Shown here: positions 15,714 through 25,063 of the stretch, piece by piece
Layout: each line of letters begins with the position of its first letter
Position numbering within the stretch: position 1 is the stretch's first letter
From: Salegentibacter sp.
GTDB lineage: Bacteria; Bacteroidota; Bacteroidia; Flavobacteriales; Flavobacteriaceae
DNA: 64,000 nucleotides
Direction: 5' to 3'
Assembly (NCBI GenBank): GCA_017795085.1
Contig: CP051246.1
Span: 1,552,514-1,616,513, forward strand
Notes under the pieces: model-generated
Databases searched by the model: none
Seen by the model: the letters and a program-made list of their open reading frames with translations, nothing else
Told to the model about the DNA's origin: nothing
Program-made: the position numbers and the translations under genes

Positions 15714-16073
15714 ATGGCTAAGAAAAAGTTAGGACTGGAAGATTTAGGTGGTTTTGTATATTCTACCGATAATGATTTTGATGAAAATCAATACAGTGAT
15801 GAAGATAAAAAACAAACCACGCCCAAGCCTTCTGAGCAAAAATTAGAAGCACATTTTAGTAATAAAGGCCGGGGTGGAAAAACCGTAACCATTATTAAAG
15901 GTTTTGTAGGTTCTGAAGAAGATTTAATCCAACTTGGCAAAAACCTGAAGAAAAGATGTGGGGTTGGCGGCTCGGTAAAAGATAGGGAAATTATTATTCA
16001 GGGAGATGACCGCGAAAAAATTATGCAGTTATTGCGAAAAGATGGTTATAATGTAAAACGTGTTGGTGGGTAA
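15714..16073 (+). CDS. SUI1/eIF1-like translation initiation factor family protein (YciH type)
   Basis: This 119-residue protein has a variable acidic N-terminus (about 1-45) and a SUI1 domain. The domain shows GGKTVTIIKGFVGSEEDL, the cysteine-containing KKRCGVGGSVKD loop and IIIQGDDREKIMQLL, all hallmarks of the eIF1/YciH fold. Bacterial members are thought to influence start-codon selection on the 30S subunit. It lies directly behind the dioxygenase gene, and a long frame for the next gene overlaps its end. Confidence 0.92.
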   Translation: MAKKKLGLEDLGGFVYSTDNDFDENQYSDEDKKQTTPKPSEQKLEAHFSNKGRGGKTVTIIKGFVGSEEDLIQLGKNLKKRCGVGGSVKDREIIIQGDDREKIMQLLRKDGYNVKRVGG

Positions 16074-16095
16074 CCCGCTAACTTTTAATGTTGCT

Positions 16096-17028
16096 ATGGA
16101 AGGTACCGCATTGCATATTACCAATGGTGACGCGCTAACAGAGAAGATGAAAGAACTCGATCTTCCCGGCCAGGTTGTGATTTGGCGTGAAATGCTTTGT
16201 GAAGGTCCTTGTGCAAAGGAAGTTGGCAACAAAGAGTTTATAAAACTCAGAAAGAAGTTTTTAAAGGAATATTACGATATCTCTGCCGAAAATTATGAAG
16301 AAAAATTTATTCCACAACTCAAAGCTTTAAAAGCTGCTAAGAATTTTGATTATGTAGTGCTTTGGTTTGAATTTGATTTATTTTGTCATATCAATATGCT
16401 TGCTGCAATTAGTTTTTTTATGGAACATAAGGAGCAAAAACCTTTTTTCCTGGTATGTAGTAAGAAACTAAAAGGAGAAACCGAACATCACCCCCTTTCC
16501 CTACTTAATCTAAAACAACTTCAAAATCATTACAACAATAAAATTACGCTTACTCCTCAAGATTTGGAAATAGCGCTTTTAATTTGGGAACTTTATTGCT
16601 GTAATAACCCCATGCCTTTAAAACCACAAATCAAAACCACATCAAACTTTGAGTATCTTTCCAGTTGCATTCGGGCACATATAGAACGTTTTCCCAATTC
16701 CAATACCGGAATAAACAGTTTGGAAAGAAACGTACTAAAAATTATTGAAAATCAGCATATTTCTTCTGAAAACCAATTGTTGGGATATGCTTTGCAATAT
16801 CAGGGCTATTATGGTTATAGTGATATTCAAATGCAGCGGTTATTGAATAAAATTTCCATTTTTTTCGTTTTTGAAAATGATCGGATTGTTTTAAATGAAA
16901 AAGGTCGGGCGGCTTACGATGGTAAAAAGAACTTCTATCGTGATTTAAAAAATGACGATTGGTTTGGCGGAGTTAAAATGTATGATTTTCTTTATGAAGC
17001 CGATTCTCATCGTTTATTAAAATTATAA
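16096..17028 (+). CDS. DUF1835-domain protein
   Basis: I start at the ATG of MEGTALHITNGDAL (310 residues); a GTG 12 codons upstream overlaps the SUI1 gene and lacks conservation-like sequence. The opening motif HITNGD, the following VIWREMLCEGP and the FDYVVLWFEFDLFCHINML segment are typical of DUF1835 proteins, which have no established biochemical role. The C-terminal third (from about 195) looks helical, with a winged-helix-like pattern. It is probably co-transcribed with the dioxygenase and the SUI1 gene. Confidence 0.7.
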   Translation: MEGTALHITNGDALTEKMKELDLPGQVVIWREMLCEGPCAKEVGNKEFIKLRKKFLKEYYDISAENYEEKFIPQLKALKAAKNFDYVVLWFEFDLFCHINMLAAISFFMEHKEQKPFFLVCSKKLKGETEHHPLSLLNLKQLQNHYNNKITLTPQDLEIALLIWELYCCNNPMPLKPQIKTTSNFEYLSSCIRAHIERFPNSNTGINSLERNVLKIIENQHISSENQLLGYALQYQGYYGYSDIQMQRLLNKISIFFVFENDRIVLNEKGRAAYDGKKNFYRDLKNDDWFGGVKMYDFLYEADSHRLLKL

Positions 17029-17048
17029 TAAAACGAAACAATATAGAC

Positions 17049-17094
17049 ATCCCGAGGTAAAAATTCAGGAGTGTGCTCCCACATTAATCGGGAT
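17049..17094 (+). promoter_or_regulatory. Nested hairpin in the leader of the nucleoside phosphorylase gene
   Basis: ATCCCGA (17049-17055) pairs with TCGGGAT (17088-17094), and inside it GGAG-TGTG-CTCC (17068-17079) forms a second stem. It ends 39 bases before the chosen start. Without a T-run it is not a standard terminator. It may be a leader structure or a processed end of the previous transcript. Confidence 0.45.
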
Positions 17095-17133
17095 AACAAA
17101 AATATAAATCAATGCTTTATAAAATTTAAAAAG

Positions 17134-18006
17134 GTGAAATTAAAAGCTTCAGAACTTATAGTAAATAATGACGGTAGTATTTATCATCTCAACCTGCTTC
17201 CCTCCCAACTTGCAGATACTGTGATTACTGTGGGCGATCCAGACCGCGTTTCAAAAATAAGTAGACATTTTGATAAAATTGAACATAAAATACATAAAAG
17301 GGAATTCTATACCCATACCGGTTTCTATAAAGGAAAACGCTTAAGTGTAATTTCTACCGGAATTGGCCCTGATAATATTGATATTGTCCTGAATGAGTTA
17401 GATGCACTGGTGAATATCGATTTGGAAAAAAGACAGGTTAAAAAGGAATTAAAAAGCCTGAATATTATAAGAATTGGTACTACCGGAGCTATTCAGAAAG
17501 AAATTCCAGTAGATTCGTTTTTAATTAGTGAGAAAGCTGTGGGCTTTGACGGAATGTTACATTTTTATGAAAGTGAAGCTATTCAGGATAACAATTTTAC
17601 CGAAGCTTTTGCTAAACATTTAAACTGGTTCAATAAAAAAGCTACACCATATTTGGTTCAGGGTGATGCTGAGCTTGTAAAAAAAATGCAGGATAAAAAA
17701 GTTCACAAAGGGATTACCGCAACCAATATTGGCTTCTATGGCCCACAAGGTCGTGTGTTACGTATAAAACTCCAGGATGAAGAAATGAACGATAAACTGG
17801 CAAGTTTCTCTTACAAGAGCTCAAAAATCACTAATCTTGAGATGGAAACAGCCGCCATTTATGGCTTAAGTCAGTTATTGGGGCATAAAGCAGTGTCTAT
17901 GAATGCTGTAATCGCTAATCGAGCTAGCAGGCAATTTTCCAATAATCCAGCAGAACTTATGGAGGCTCTTATACAATATTCCCTCGAGAAAATAATTAAA
18001 ATTTAG
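17134..18006 (+). CDS. Nucleoside phosphorylase (uridine phosphorylase-like)
   Basis: The start is the GTG that opens VKLKASELIVNNDGSIYHL (290 residues). The longer frame from 17071 would start inside a hairpin. Family marks are VITVGDPDRVSKIS (phosphate-binding GDPDR), FYTHTGFYKGKRLSVISTGIG, and the nucleoside-binding NLEMETAAIYGLSQLLG near the C-terminus. Expected reaction: phosphorolysis of uridine or another nucleoside to base and ribose-1-phosphate in salvage. The GDPDR and EMETA residues are present, so it should be active. It stands alone ahead of ppk1. Confidence 0.85.
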   Translation: MKLKASELIVNNDGSIYHLNLLPSQLADTVITVGDPDRVSKISRHFDKIEHKIHKREFYTHTGFYKGKRLSVISTGIGPDNIDIVLNELDALVNIDLEKRQVKKELKSLNIIRIGTTGAIQKEIPVDSFLISEKAVGFDGMLHFYESEAIQDNNFTEAFAKHLNWFNKKATPYLVQGDAELVKKMQDKKVHKGITATNIGFYGPQGRVLRIKLQDEEMNDKLASFSYKSSKITNLEMETAAIYGLSQLLGHKAVSMNAVIANRASRQFSNNPAELMEALIQYSLEKIIKI

Positions 18007-18144
18007 GAATTTATTTAACAGAATATTAAATTCCCTGGCCTTTGCTTCTTAGTATTTTTGGATGGTTTCTCTCCCCTTTTTGGGGCGTTAAGTCAACATT
18101 TTTCATCATCGCAGTAATCAATTTCTTGAAAAAATAACCAATCT

Positions 18145-20199
18145 ATGCAAAAACCTGATGACTCCCGCTTAAAACACCGTGATCTTAATTGGTTGAGTTT
18201 TAACGAAAGAGTTTTACAGGAAGCCGAAGACCATAAAAATCCGCTTTATGAACGTATAAAATTCCTGGCTATCTATTCCTCCAATCTCGATGAATATTTT
18301 AGGGTTCGAGTTTCCCAACTCCGGCAAATAAAAAGAGTAGAAAAAAGCATCAGGAAAAAACTGGCTTTAAAACCCACACGAACCACCAAGAAGATTATTG
18401 AGATTGTAAAGCAACAACACGAACGTTTCGGAAAAATTTATAATGAACAAATTGTTCCTGAACTTGCAGAAAATGGAATTTTACTAATAAATCACAGGCA
18501 ATTTAATCAGAAACAAAAAAACATTGCTAAACATTTCTTTCAGGAAAAAATACAGCCTGAAATTAAGGCTCATACGGTAGATCCAGAGTCGGCGGAAAAA
18601 TTATTTCTGGAAAATTCTATCTTGTATTTTATTATTGAATTTGAAGAGGAAGAAGAAATTGGCGTGGTAAATTTACCGGTTAAAACCTGTGGCCGCTTTA
18701 TAAATCTTGTTGGCGATGGCCAATCCAACTCCATTACCTATCTCGATGAAATTATTATAGCGGAAATGCAACATATCTTTCCGCATAAAAATATTAAGGG
18801 GATTTATGAAGTCAAACTTTCCCGTGATGCCGAATTATATATTGAAGATAAATACAATGGGATTTTAGCAGAAAAAATATATGAATCCCTGGCACAACGT
18901 ACCGATGGTCAACCTACCCGTTTACTCTATGATTCTAGCATGCCCAAAACAATTCAGAAAAAATTGAGGCAATTATTAGATTTAGGTAAAATTGATATGA
19001 TGCCCGGCGGAAAATACCACAACTTCAAAGACTTTTTTTCTTTTCCCGAGCCTACCGGAAACCCGAAATTAAAATATAAGAAGCCTAAGCCTATTAAGCA
19101 CCGGGTTTTGGAATATGCGGAAGACTATTTTAAAGAAATTGGTGAAAAAGATCTAGCCTTACATTTTCCATATATGTCTTTTAAATATGTTGAAAATTTT
19201 TTAAAACAGGCTGTTGAAGATAAAAATGTTACAGCAATAAAAATCTCACTCTACCGGGTTGCTGACCAATCGGCTTTGACTTCTTTACTTTTAAAAGCCC
19301 TGGAAAACGGGAAAAAGCTTACGGTATTTGTAGAAGCCAAAGCCAGATTTGATGAAGAAAATAATATTATCTGGGGCCGAAAATTTGAAGAAAAAGGGGC
19401 TAACGTAATTTATAGTTACCCTAAGGTGAAGGTGCATTCCAAAATTATGCTAATTCAACGTAAAGAAGAAAATCAAACAGCATATTATGCTTATGTTGGC
19501 ACCGGAAATTTTAATAGTGAAACTTCAAAAACTTATTGCGATCACGCGGTTTTTACGACCAATAAATATATTACTAAAGAGTTATCTCGTTTATTTAAAG
19601 TGTTGGAAGGCGAATTAATTATCCCACGGGAGAAAAATTTATTGATTTCTCCATTTTCAACTCGTCAACGATTTAATTCGCTTATTTATAACGAAATTGA
19701 AAATGCCCGGGCAGGAAAAAAAGCGGCCATTACAGCAAAAATGAACAGCCTGGAAGATACTGAAATAATTGAATTACTTTATAAGGCAAGTCAAGCCGGT
19801 GTAAAAGTGAGATTATTGGTTCGGGGATTTACATGTTTAATTCCCGGAGTTAAAAATTTAAGCGAAAATATTTATATTACCAGTATTGTAGACCGTTATT
19901 TAGAGCACGGTCGCATCTATGTTTTTGAAAATGGCGGGGAAGAATTAATGTTTTTTGGTAGTGCCGACTGGATGAGCCGGAATTTGAATCGTAGAATTGA
20001 AGTTTTAGCACCCGTGATGGATACGGCTATTCAAAAGGAATTCAATGAAATTCTAAGTCTTCAGCTCAATGATAATGTTAAGGCGAGGGTTCAGGATGAA
20101 CAAGAAAGCAATAGGTATGTGCAGGCCAAAAAGGGTGAAAAGCCTATCCGGTCGCAAGATGAAATTTATAAATATTTAAAAGAAAATCACGAAATATAA
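18145..20199 (+). CDS. ppk1: Polyphosphate kinase 1
   Basis: The 684-residue length matches PPK1. The N-terminal domain begins with DLNWLSFNERVLQEAED. Arginine-rich and Leu-rich segments follow, then two phospholipase-D-like domains. The phosphorylated histidine lies in KVHSKIML (His431), and GTGNFNSETSKTYCDH follows. A second PLD-like motif is near 585-600 (YLEHGRIYVFENG). It makes inorganic polyphosphate from ATP reversibly and supports stress survival. The gene is monocistronic with a leader of about 85 bases after a TATTTTTG box at 18053. Confidence 0.96.
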   Translation: MQKPDDSRLKHRDLNWLSFNERVLQEAEDHKNPLYERIKFLAIYSSNLDEYFRVRVSQLRQIKRVEKSIRKKLALKPTRTTKKIIEIVKQQHERFGKIYNEQIVPELAENGILLINHRQFNQKQKNIAKHFFQEKIQPEIKAHTVDPESAEKLFLENSILYFIIEFEEEEEIGVVNLPVKTCGRFINLVGDGQSNSITYLDEIIIAEMQHIFPHKNIKGIYEVKLSRDAELYIEDKYNGILAEKIYESLAQRTDGQPTRLLYDSSMPKTIQKKLRQLLDLGKIDMMPGGKYHNFKDFFSFPEPTGNPKLKYKKPKPIKHRVLEYAEDYFKEIGEKDLALHFPYMSFKYVENFLKQAVEDKNVTAIKISLYRVADQSALTSLLLKALENGKKLTVFVEAKARFDEENNIIWGRKFEEKGANVIYSYPKVKVHSKIMLIQRKEENQTAYYAYVGTGNFNSETSKTYCDHAVFTTNKYITKELSRLFKVLEGELIIPREKNLLISPFSTRQRFNSLIYNEIENARAGKKAAITAKMNSLEDTEIIELLYKASQAGVKVRLLVRGFTCLIPGVKNLSENIYITSIVDRYLEHGRIYVFENGGEELMFFGSADWMSRNLNRRIEVLAPVMDTAIQKEFNEILSLQLNDNVKARVQDEQESNRYVQAKKGEKPIRSQDEIYKYLKENHEI

Positions 20200-20315
20200 A
20201 AACCTATTACGATCCTGGTATCTTTTCGAGACGGGACAAATTGGGCATTTTTACCAAAAAAGCAAATATCCAATCGGTATAAAAAATATATAATGGTTTA
20301 TAAAATTTAGTACAG

Positions 20316-21167
20316 ATGAAAAGTATAAAAGTAGGCGGTGTGCCTGAACATTTTAACCTGCCCTGGCACCAATGTATTGAAGAAGAAAAGTTTAAAAAAG
20401 AAGGGCTTAATATTATCTGGAAAGATTTTCCCGGAGGTACCGGCGCAATGACAAAAGCCCTTAGAAATGGTGAAATTGATGTAGCTGTAATTTTAACCGA
20501 AGGAATTACAAAAGATATTATTTCAGGAAATGAAAGCAAAATCATTCAAACCTATATAGGCTCCCCACTTATTTGGGGAATTCATGTAGATGCCGCTTCA
20601 GAATACAATTCTACCGAAGAACTTAAAAACACAAAAGCGGCTATTAGCCGAAATGGAAGTGGCTCGCACCTTATGGCCTATGTTAATGCTGAAAATCATA
20701 ACTGGGTGCCTTCAGAGCTTGATTTTGAAGTTGTAGGAGATATAAGTGGTGCCGTAAAAGCTTTAAAAGAAGACAAAGCCCAATATTTTATGTGGGAACA
20801 TTTTACAACCAAACCTTTGGTTGATAATCATACTTTTAGAAGATTGGCCGATTGCCCCACTCCCTGGCCGTGTTTTGTTATTGCCGCAAGAAACGAAGCG
20901 ATAAAATACGATTGTCAGGAATTAAAATTGATGCTGAATATACTTAACCAACAGACAAGAAATTTTAAGGAAATTCCAAATATTGACCAAACTCTTGCCG
21001 ATAGATATGAGCAAAAACCTGAAGATATCAGAAAATGGCTATCGATGACTACCTGGAGCAACGAACAGCTTTCGCAAGAAGAATTAGAAGGAATACAACA
21101 AAAGCTATTACAGTTAGGCCTTATCAGTAAAAAACTGGAGGCTTCAGAATTAATTCATAACTTGTAA
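20316..21167 (+). CDS. Cytoplasmic periplasmic-binding-protein-like protein (NMT1/SsuA fold)
   Basis: The 283-residue protein has the opening of nitrate/sulfonate/thiamine-precursor binding proteins (IKVGGVPEHFNLPWHQC, then FPGGTGAMTKALRNGEIDVAVILTE, here cited in part). Residues include GTGAM and the VGDISGAVKAL segment. There is no signal peptide or lipobox, so it should be cytoplasmic, unlike transporter-linked members. No ABC permease or ATPase lies nearby. The group includes cytoplasmic members of unknown ligand; a sensor or enzyme role is possible. Confidence 0.7.
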   Translation: MKSIKVGGVPEHFNLPWHQCIEEEKFKKEGLNIIWKDFPGGTGAMTKALRNGEIDVAVILTEGITKDIISGNESKIIQTYIGSPLIWGIHVDAASEYNSTEELKNTKAAISRNGSGSHLMAYVNAENHNWVPSELDFEVVGDISGAVKALKEDKAQYFMWEHFTTKPLVDNHTFRRLADCPTPWPCFVIAARNEAIKYDCQELKLMLNILNQQTRNFKEIPNIDQTLADRYEQKPEDIRKWLSMTTWSNEQLSQEELEGIQQKLLQLGLISKKLEASELIHNL

Positions 21168-21190
21168 GCCAAAATTTATACTCCCAATTG

Positions 21191-21748
21191 ATGAAAAAAA
21201 AAATTCTATTATTGTTTCTACTTTCCGGAAGTCTTGCCTTTGCCCAGGATAATACTCCCGATAAAAGAGATATTACCCAAAATGAAATAAGCATTGGTGC
21301 ATTGAATTTAGTTGCTTTTGGAGTACTTGATATCACTTATGAACGAATTATTGATAAGAATTCAAGTTGGGCTCTGGAGGGTTTTCTTCAGGCGTTAAAC
21401 AGAGATAATGAAGATATTTCTGAAGCTTATGAAAAAGATTTTTCATTTACCGGTAAATACAAATATTTTTTTAGTGATTCCTATGCACGAGGCTTCTATG
21501 TAAATGGTTTTAGCATGATTTCACACGGTGAATATGAAACCGATTCATACTACGATGAAACGGTAGGTAATGTTTATGAATATGATTCTTATACCGATTT
21601 TGCCCTGGGATTTGGGGTAGGTGGAAAATTTGTTGCTAAAGGCGGTTTTTTACTTGATCTAAGTGCCGGAATTGGTCGGAATTTATTCAACAGCAATGCA
21701 CCAACCATTGTTGGGCAATTTAATGTGAATGTTGGTTTTAGGTTTTAA
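21191..21748 (+). CDS. Outer-membrane beta-barrel protein
   Basis: The 185-residue protein has a signal peptide (KKKILLLFLLSGSLAFAQ). An eight-strand-like barrel follows with short acidic turns: ALNLVAFGVLDITYERI, FTGKYKYFFSD, ALGFGVGGKFVAKGG and a terminal aromatic strand NVNVGFRF, suited to BAM-dependent insertion. The chosen ATG follows an upstream TTG. Function unknown. It is convergent with ung, with only one base between the stops. Confidence 0.75.
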   Translation: MKKKILLLFLLSGSLAFAQDNTPDKRDITQNEISIGALNLVAFGVLDITYERIIDKNSSWALEGFLQALNRDNEDISEAYEKDFSFTGKYKYFFSDSYARGFYVNGFSMISHGEYETDSYYDETVGNVYEYDSYTDFALGFGVGGKFVAKGGFLLDLSAGIGRNLFNSNAPTIVGQFNVNVGFRF

Positions 21749-21749
21749 A

Positions 21750-22415
21750 TTACCAATTTATAGGTTTCTCCCCCTTTTCCTGTAAATATTTATTTGCTAA
21801 GCTAAAATGTTTGTTCCCAAACCAATAACCCCGATTAGCACTAAGTGGTGAGGGGTGTCCACTGGTTAAAACCAAATGGTTGGTTTTGTTGATCTTAGCG
21901 CCTTTCTTTTTGGCATAGCCGCCCCAAAGCATAAACACCAAATTTTCTTTTTCTTTAGAAAGTTTCTCAATTACAGCATCGGTAAAAGTTTCCCAACCTT
22001 TATTTTGGTGCGAACCCGCCTGGTGCGCTCGTACCGTTAAAGTTGCATTTAATAGCAATACCCCTTGCTCGGCCCAATGTTCCAAACTACCGGTTTTAGG
22101 AAATGGTTTTCCCAAATCTTCTTCAATTTCCCTGAAAATATTGATTAATGAAGGCGGAAATGCAATTCCGTCATTTACAGAAAAACAAAGTCCGTGAGCC
22201 TGCCCGGGACCGTGGTAGGGATCCTGCCCAAGGATAACCACTTTCACTTTGTCTAAAGTGGCTTTATCAAAGGCGGCAAAAATATCAGCCCCTTTAGGAA
22301 AACATTGGTGATTGGTGTATTCTGTTTTTACAAATTCAACCAAAGATTTAAAATAAGGTTTTTCAAACTCATCTTGGAGTAGGTTTTTCCAACTCGGGTG
22401 TATCTGTACGTTCAT
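21750..22415 (-). CDS. ung: Uracil-DNA glycosylase, family 1
   Basis: The 221-residue protein has all family-1 motifs. The water-activating Asp65 sits in GQDPYHGPGQAHG. The Phe stacking loop is CFSV, the uracil-recognition Asn is in LLNATLTVR, and the Leu-intercalation loop with His187 is in GHPSPLSANRG. It removes uracil from DNA at the start of base-excision repair. It is divergent from the MutS2-like gene, with a 46-base shared promoter region. Confidence 0.97.
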   Translation of the reverse strand: MNVQIHPSWKNLLQDEFEKPYFKSLVEFVKTEYTNHQCFPKGADIFAAFDKATLDKVKVVILGQDPYHGPGQAHGLCFSVNDGIAFPPSLINIFREIEEDLGKPFPKTGSLEHWAEQGVLLLNATLTVRAHQAGSHQNKGWETFTDAVIEKLSKEKENLVFMLWGGYAKKKGAKINKTNHLVLTSGHPSPLSANRGYWFGNKHFSLANKYLQEKGEKPINW

Positions 22416-22424
22416 AGAATTGAG

Positions 22425-22432
22425 TAAATTTG
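22425..22432 (+). promoter_or_regulatory. Putative -7 box of the MutS2-like gene
   Basis: TAAATTTG matches the Bacteroidota -7 consensus TAnnTTTG, 30 bases before the ATG at 22462. I do not see a clean -33 TTG at the right distance. Confidence 0.4.
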
Positions 22433-22461
22433 TAGCACCTCAAAAGTAGGGAATTATTTCT

Positions 22462-24648
22462 ATGATTAAAATTGCATCAAAAACATTACAAGACCTGGAG
22501 TTTCCAAGGGTATGCATTCAAATTTCAGAATTTTGTATTACCTCGCCGGGTACGGAGAAAGCATTAAAATTAAAGCCATTTTCCTCTTATAGACGCACTT
22601 TGTTTGAATTAAATCAAACTAATGAATATGTAAGTTCAAAAACCCGGGAAGCACGTATCCCTAACCACGGGTTTGATGCTATAGACCGAGAATTACGATT
22701 GTTGGAAATAGAAGACACTATTCTGGAAGTTTCCGGTTTCAAGAGAATATCTGCGCTTTCTGAAACGGTAAATACCCAGTTAAAATATTTTGAAAAATAT
22801 CAGGAATATTATCCTAATTTACAAAAAACCGCTTCTGAAGTAGAATTCACCACTGAAATTACTGATAAAATCGGGCGAGTAATTGATAAATTTGGAGAAG
22901 TTAAAGATGATGCCTCTCCCCTGCTTCAATCGCTTAGGCGTTCTATAAATTCAGTAAAAGGACAAATTAATTCCAGTTTTTCAAAGGCGCTCACTACTTA
23001 TCATTCATTTGGGTATTTAGATGATATTCGGGAAAGTGTGGTAGATAACGTTCGGGTTTTAGCCGTAAAGGCAATGCACCGGCGAAAAGTAAAGGGCGGT
23101 ATTCTGGGAAATTCAAAAACCGGCAGTATTGTTTTTATTCAACCTGAAACAACTTATCAGTATACCAGGGAGCTGAATAATTTAGAATATGAAGAAAAAG
23201 AAGAAATTAAACGTCTTTTAAAAGAACTCACCGGCTTTATAAGACCGTTTAAACCTTTGCTAATTGATTATCAGAATTTATTAAGTGAGATAGATCTTAT
23301 TTCTGCAAAAGCAAAATATGCTGAAGAAATAAATGGAATTCTCCCAAAAATCAGCAAAGGAAGAGAGCTTCAACTTAAAGAAGCTTTTCACCCACTACTC
23401 TATTTAAACAATCGAAAAAAAGGGGAAAAAACTTATCCACAGGACATTGAACTCAGTGAAGGAAATAGAATTGTGGTTATTTCAGGGCCTAATGCCGGAG
23501 GTAAAAGTATTACTTTAAAAACCGTTGGATTATTACAATTAATGCTTCAAAGCGGCATCTTAATCCCAGTTCATGAATATAGCCGGATGTGCCTGTTTAA
23601 TAAGGTTTTAACCGATATTGGGGATAATCAATCTATAGAAAATCATTTAAGTACCTATAGCTACCGGCTAAAAAACATGAATAGGTTTTTGCGAAAATGC
23701 GATGATAAAACCCTGTTTTTGATCGATGAGTTTGGAACGGGAAGCGATCCGGAACTCGGCGGGGCCCTGGCAGAAACTTTTTTGGAAGTATTTTATGAGA
23801 AAGAAGCTTTTGGAATTTTAACCACACATTACGCCAATCTTAAGAAGCTGGCCAATGAATTGCCTGATATGAGCAATGCCAATATGTTGTTTGATTCACA
23901 AAGTTTAGAGCCTATGTTCAAACTTCGGGTTGGGGAAGCCGGAAGTTCTTTTACCTTTGAGGTGGCTCAAAAAAACGGGATTCCCTACAGTCTCATAAAT
24001 CGTTCTAAAAAGAAAGTAGAACGTGGAAAAATAAGATTTGACAGAAGTATAGCGAAACTTCAGCAACAACGTTCAAAACTTCAAAAGACCACCGATTCCC
24101 TTAAAACCAAAGAACAAAAAGCAGCTTGGGAAAAAGAAAAGCTGGAAGAAATCAATCAGAAAATTCAGCAAAAACTGGAAAGTTATCAGGAATTATACGA
24201 TAGCAATCAGCGGCTAATTTACCTTGGGCAAAAGGTAAATGAGATGAGCCAAAAATACTTTCAGAATAAAAATAAAAAAGTATTGATAGGTGAATTCCTA
24301 AAGATGGTAGAAATTGAAAACTCCAAGCGAAAAAAAGAAAGCAAAAAACAACAGCAGGTTAAAAAAGCTAAAGAAAATAAAGTTCAGCAGGAAGTAAGGA
24401 AAAAAGTAGAAGTGATTCGGCAAAAGAAGAAAGAAGAAAAAGCTAAAATGACTGAGGCCGAACGAAAAGAAGCCGAAAAACCAAAAACACCCCCAAAAAT
24501 TGGAGACCGGGTACGTTTGGAAGACAGTCGATCGGTTGGGACTTTAGACCAAATAGAAAAAGGAAAAGCCACGGTAAATTACGGAATATTTACCACGCAG
24601 GTTGATCTTGAAAAACTGGAATTGGTACAGGCTATGAAGAAAAAATAA
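22462..24648 (+). CDS. MutS2-like ATPase without an Smr nuclease domain
   Basis: The 728 residues contain a MutS core and clamp (about 60-320) and an ABC-type ATPase with Walker A GPNAGGKS at 342-349. Walker B is LFLIDEFGTGSDP, with Asp422 and Glu423. A long charged coiled coil runs from about 510 to 670. A short beta tail follows (GDRVRLEDSRSVGTLDQIE). Canonical MutS2 proteins of about 780 residues end in an Smr nuclease domain; none is present here. Expected role: recognition of branched DNA, recombination control or ribosome collision rescue rather than mismatch repair. It precedes a DCC protein gene by one base. Confidence 0.9.
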   Translation: MIKIASKTLQDLEFPRVCIQISEFCITSPGTEKALKLKPFSSYRRTLFELNQTNEYVSSKTREARIPNHGFDAIDRELRLLEIEDTILEVSGFKRISALSETVNTQLKYFEKYQEYYPNLQKTASEVEFTTEITDKIGRVIDKFGEVKDDASPLLQSLRRSINSVKGQINSSFSKALTTYHSFGYLDDIRESVVDNVRVLAVKAMHRRKVKGGILGNSKTGSIVFIQPETTYQYTRELNNLEYEEKEEIKRLLKELTGFIRPFKPLLIDYQNLLSEIDLISAKAKYAEEINGILPKISKGRELQLKEAFHPLLYLNNRKKGEKTYPQDIELSEGNRIVVISGPNAGGKSITLKTVGLLQLMLQSGILIPVHEYSRMCLFNKVLTDIGDNQSIENHLSTYSYRLKNMNRFLRKCDDKTLFLIDEFGTGSDPELGGALAETFLEVFYEKEAFGILTTHYANLKKLANELPDMSNANMLFDSQSLEPMFKLRVGEAGSSFTFEVAQKNGIPYSLINRSKKKVERGKIRFDRSIAKLQQQRSKLQKTTDSLKTKEQKAAWEKEKLEEINQKIQQKLESYQELYDSNQRLIYLGQKVNEMSQKYFQNKNKKVLIGEFLKMVEIENSKRKKESKKQQQVKKAKENKVQQEVRKKVEVIRQKKKEEKAKMTEAERKEAEKPKTPPKIGDRVRLEDSRSVGTLDQIEKGKATVNYGIFTTQVDLEKLELVQAMKKK

Positions 24649-24649
24649 T

Positions 24650-25063
24650 ATGGAACTTCCCAACAACAAAAAAATAATCCTTTTTGATGGTATATGTAAC
24701 CTCTGCAATGGCGCGGTTACTTTTATCATTAAACATGATAAAAAAGATATTTTTCGATTTGCTTCACTTCAAAGCGAATTCGGTAAAAAACTAGTGCAGG
24801 ATCGTGGAATGAACCCTGAAGAGCTGGATTCAATTATTTTAATTGAACCCGGCGTGGCCTATTACCGAAAATCTACAGCTGCACTTGAAATTGCAAGAGA
24901 TTTATCCGGAGGATATTCTTTACTGAAAAATTTTCTGTTTATTCCTGAAAGCCTGAGGGATGGTATTTATAATTTTATTGCCAAAAACCGTTATAAATGG
25001 TATGGTAAAAAAGAAAGCTGTATGATTCCCACTCCCGAGTTAAAAGCAAAATTTTTAGATTAA
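24650..25063 (+). CDS. DCC-family thiol-disulfide oxidoreductase-like protein (DUF393)
   Basis: The 137-residue protein opens with the namesake motif LFDGICNLCNGAVTF (Asp-x-x-Cys-x-x-Cys). RFASLQSEFGKKL follows, and the end is typical (YNFIAKNRYKWYGK with a late Cys in KKESCMIP). The family is predicted to be thioredoxin-like, with redox function unproven. The start lies one base behind the MutS2 stop, so the two are coupled. Its stop overlaps the convergent symporter by four bases. Confidence 0.88.
   Translation: MELPNNKKIILFDGICNLCNGAVTFIIKHDKKDIFRFASLQSEFGKKLVQDRGMNPEELDSIILIEPGVAYYRKSTAALEIARDLSGGYSLLKNFLFIPESLRDGIYNFIAKNRYKWYGKKESCMIPTPELKAKFLD

Noticed and set aside
17071..17133. Upstream GTG start of the nucleoside phosphorylase
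   Set aside because: It lies inside a nested hairpin, and the added residues do not resemble the family, whose proteins start near LKASELI.
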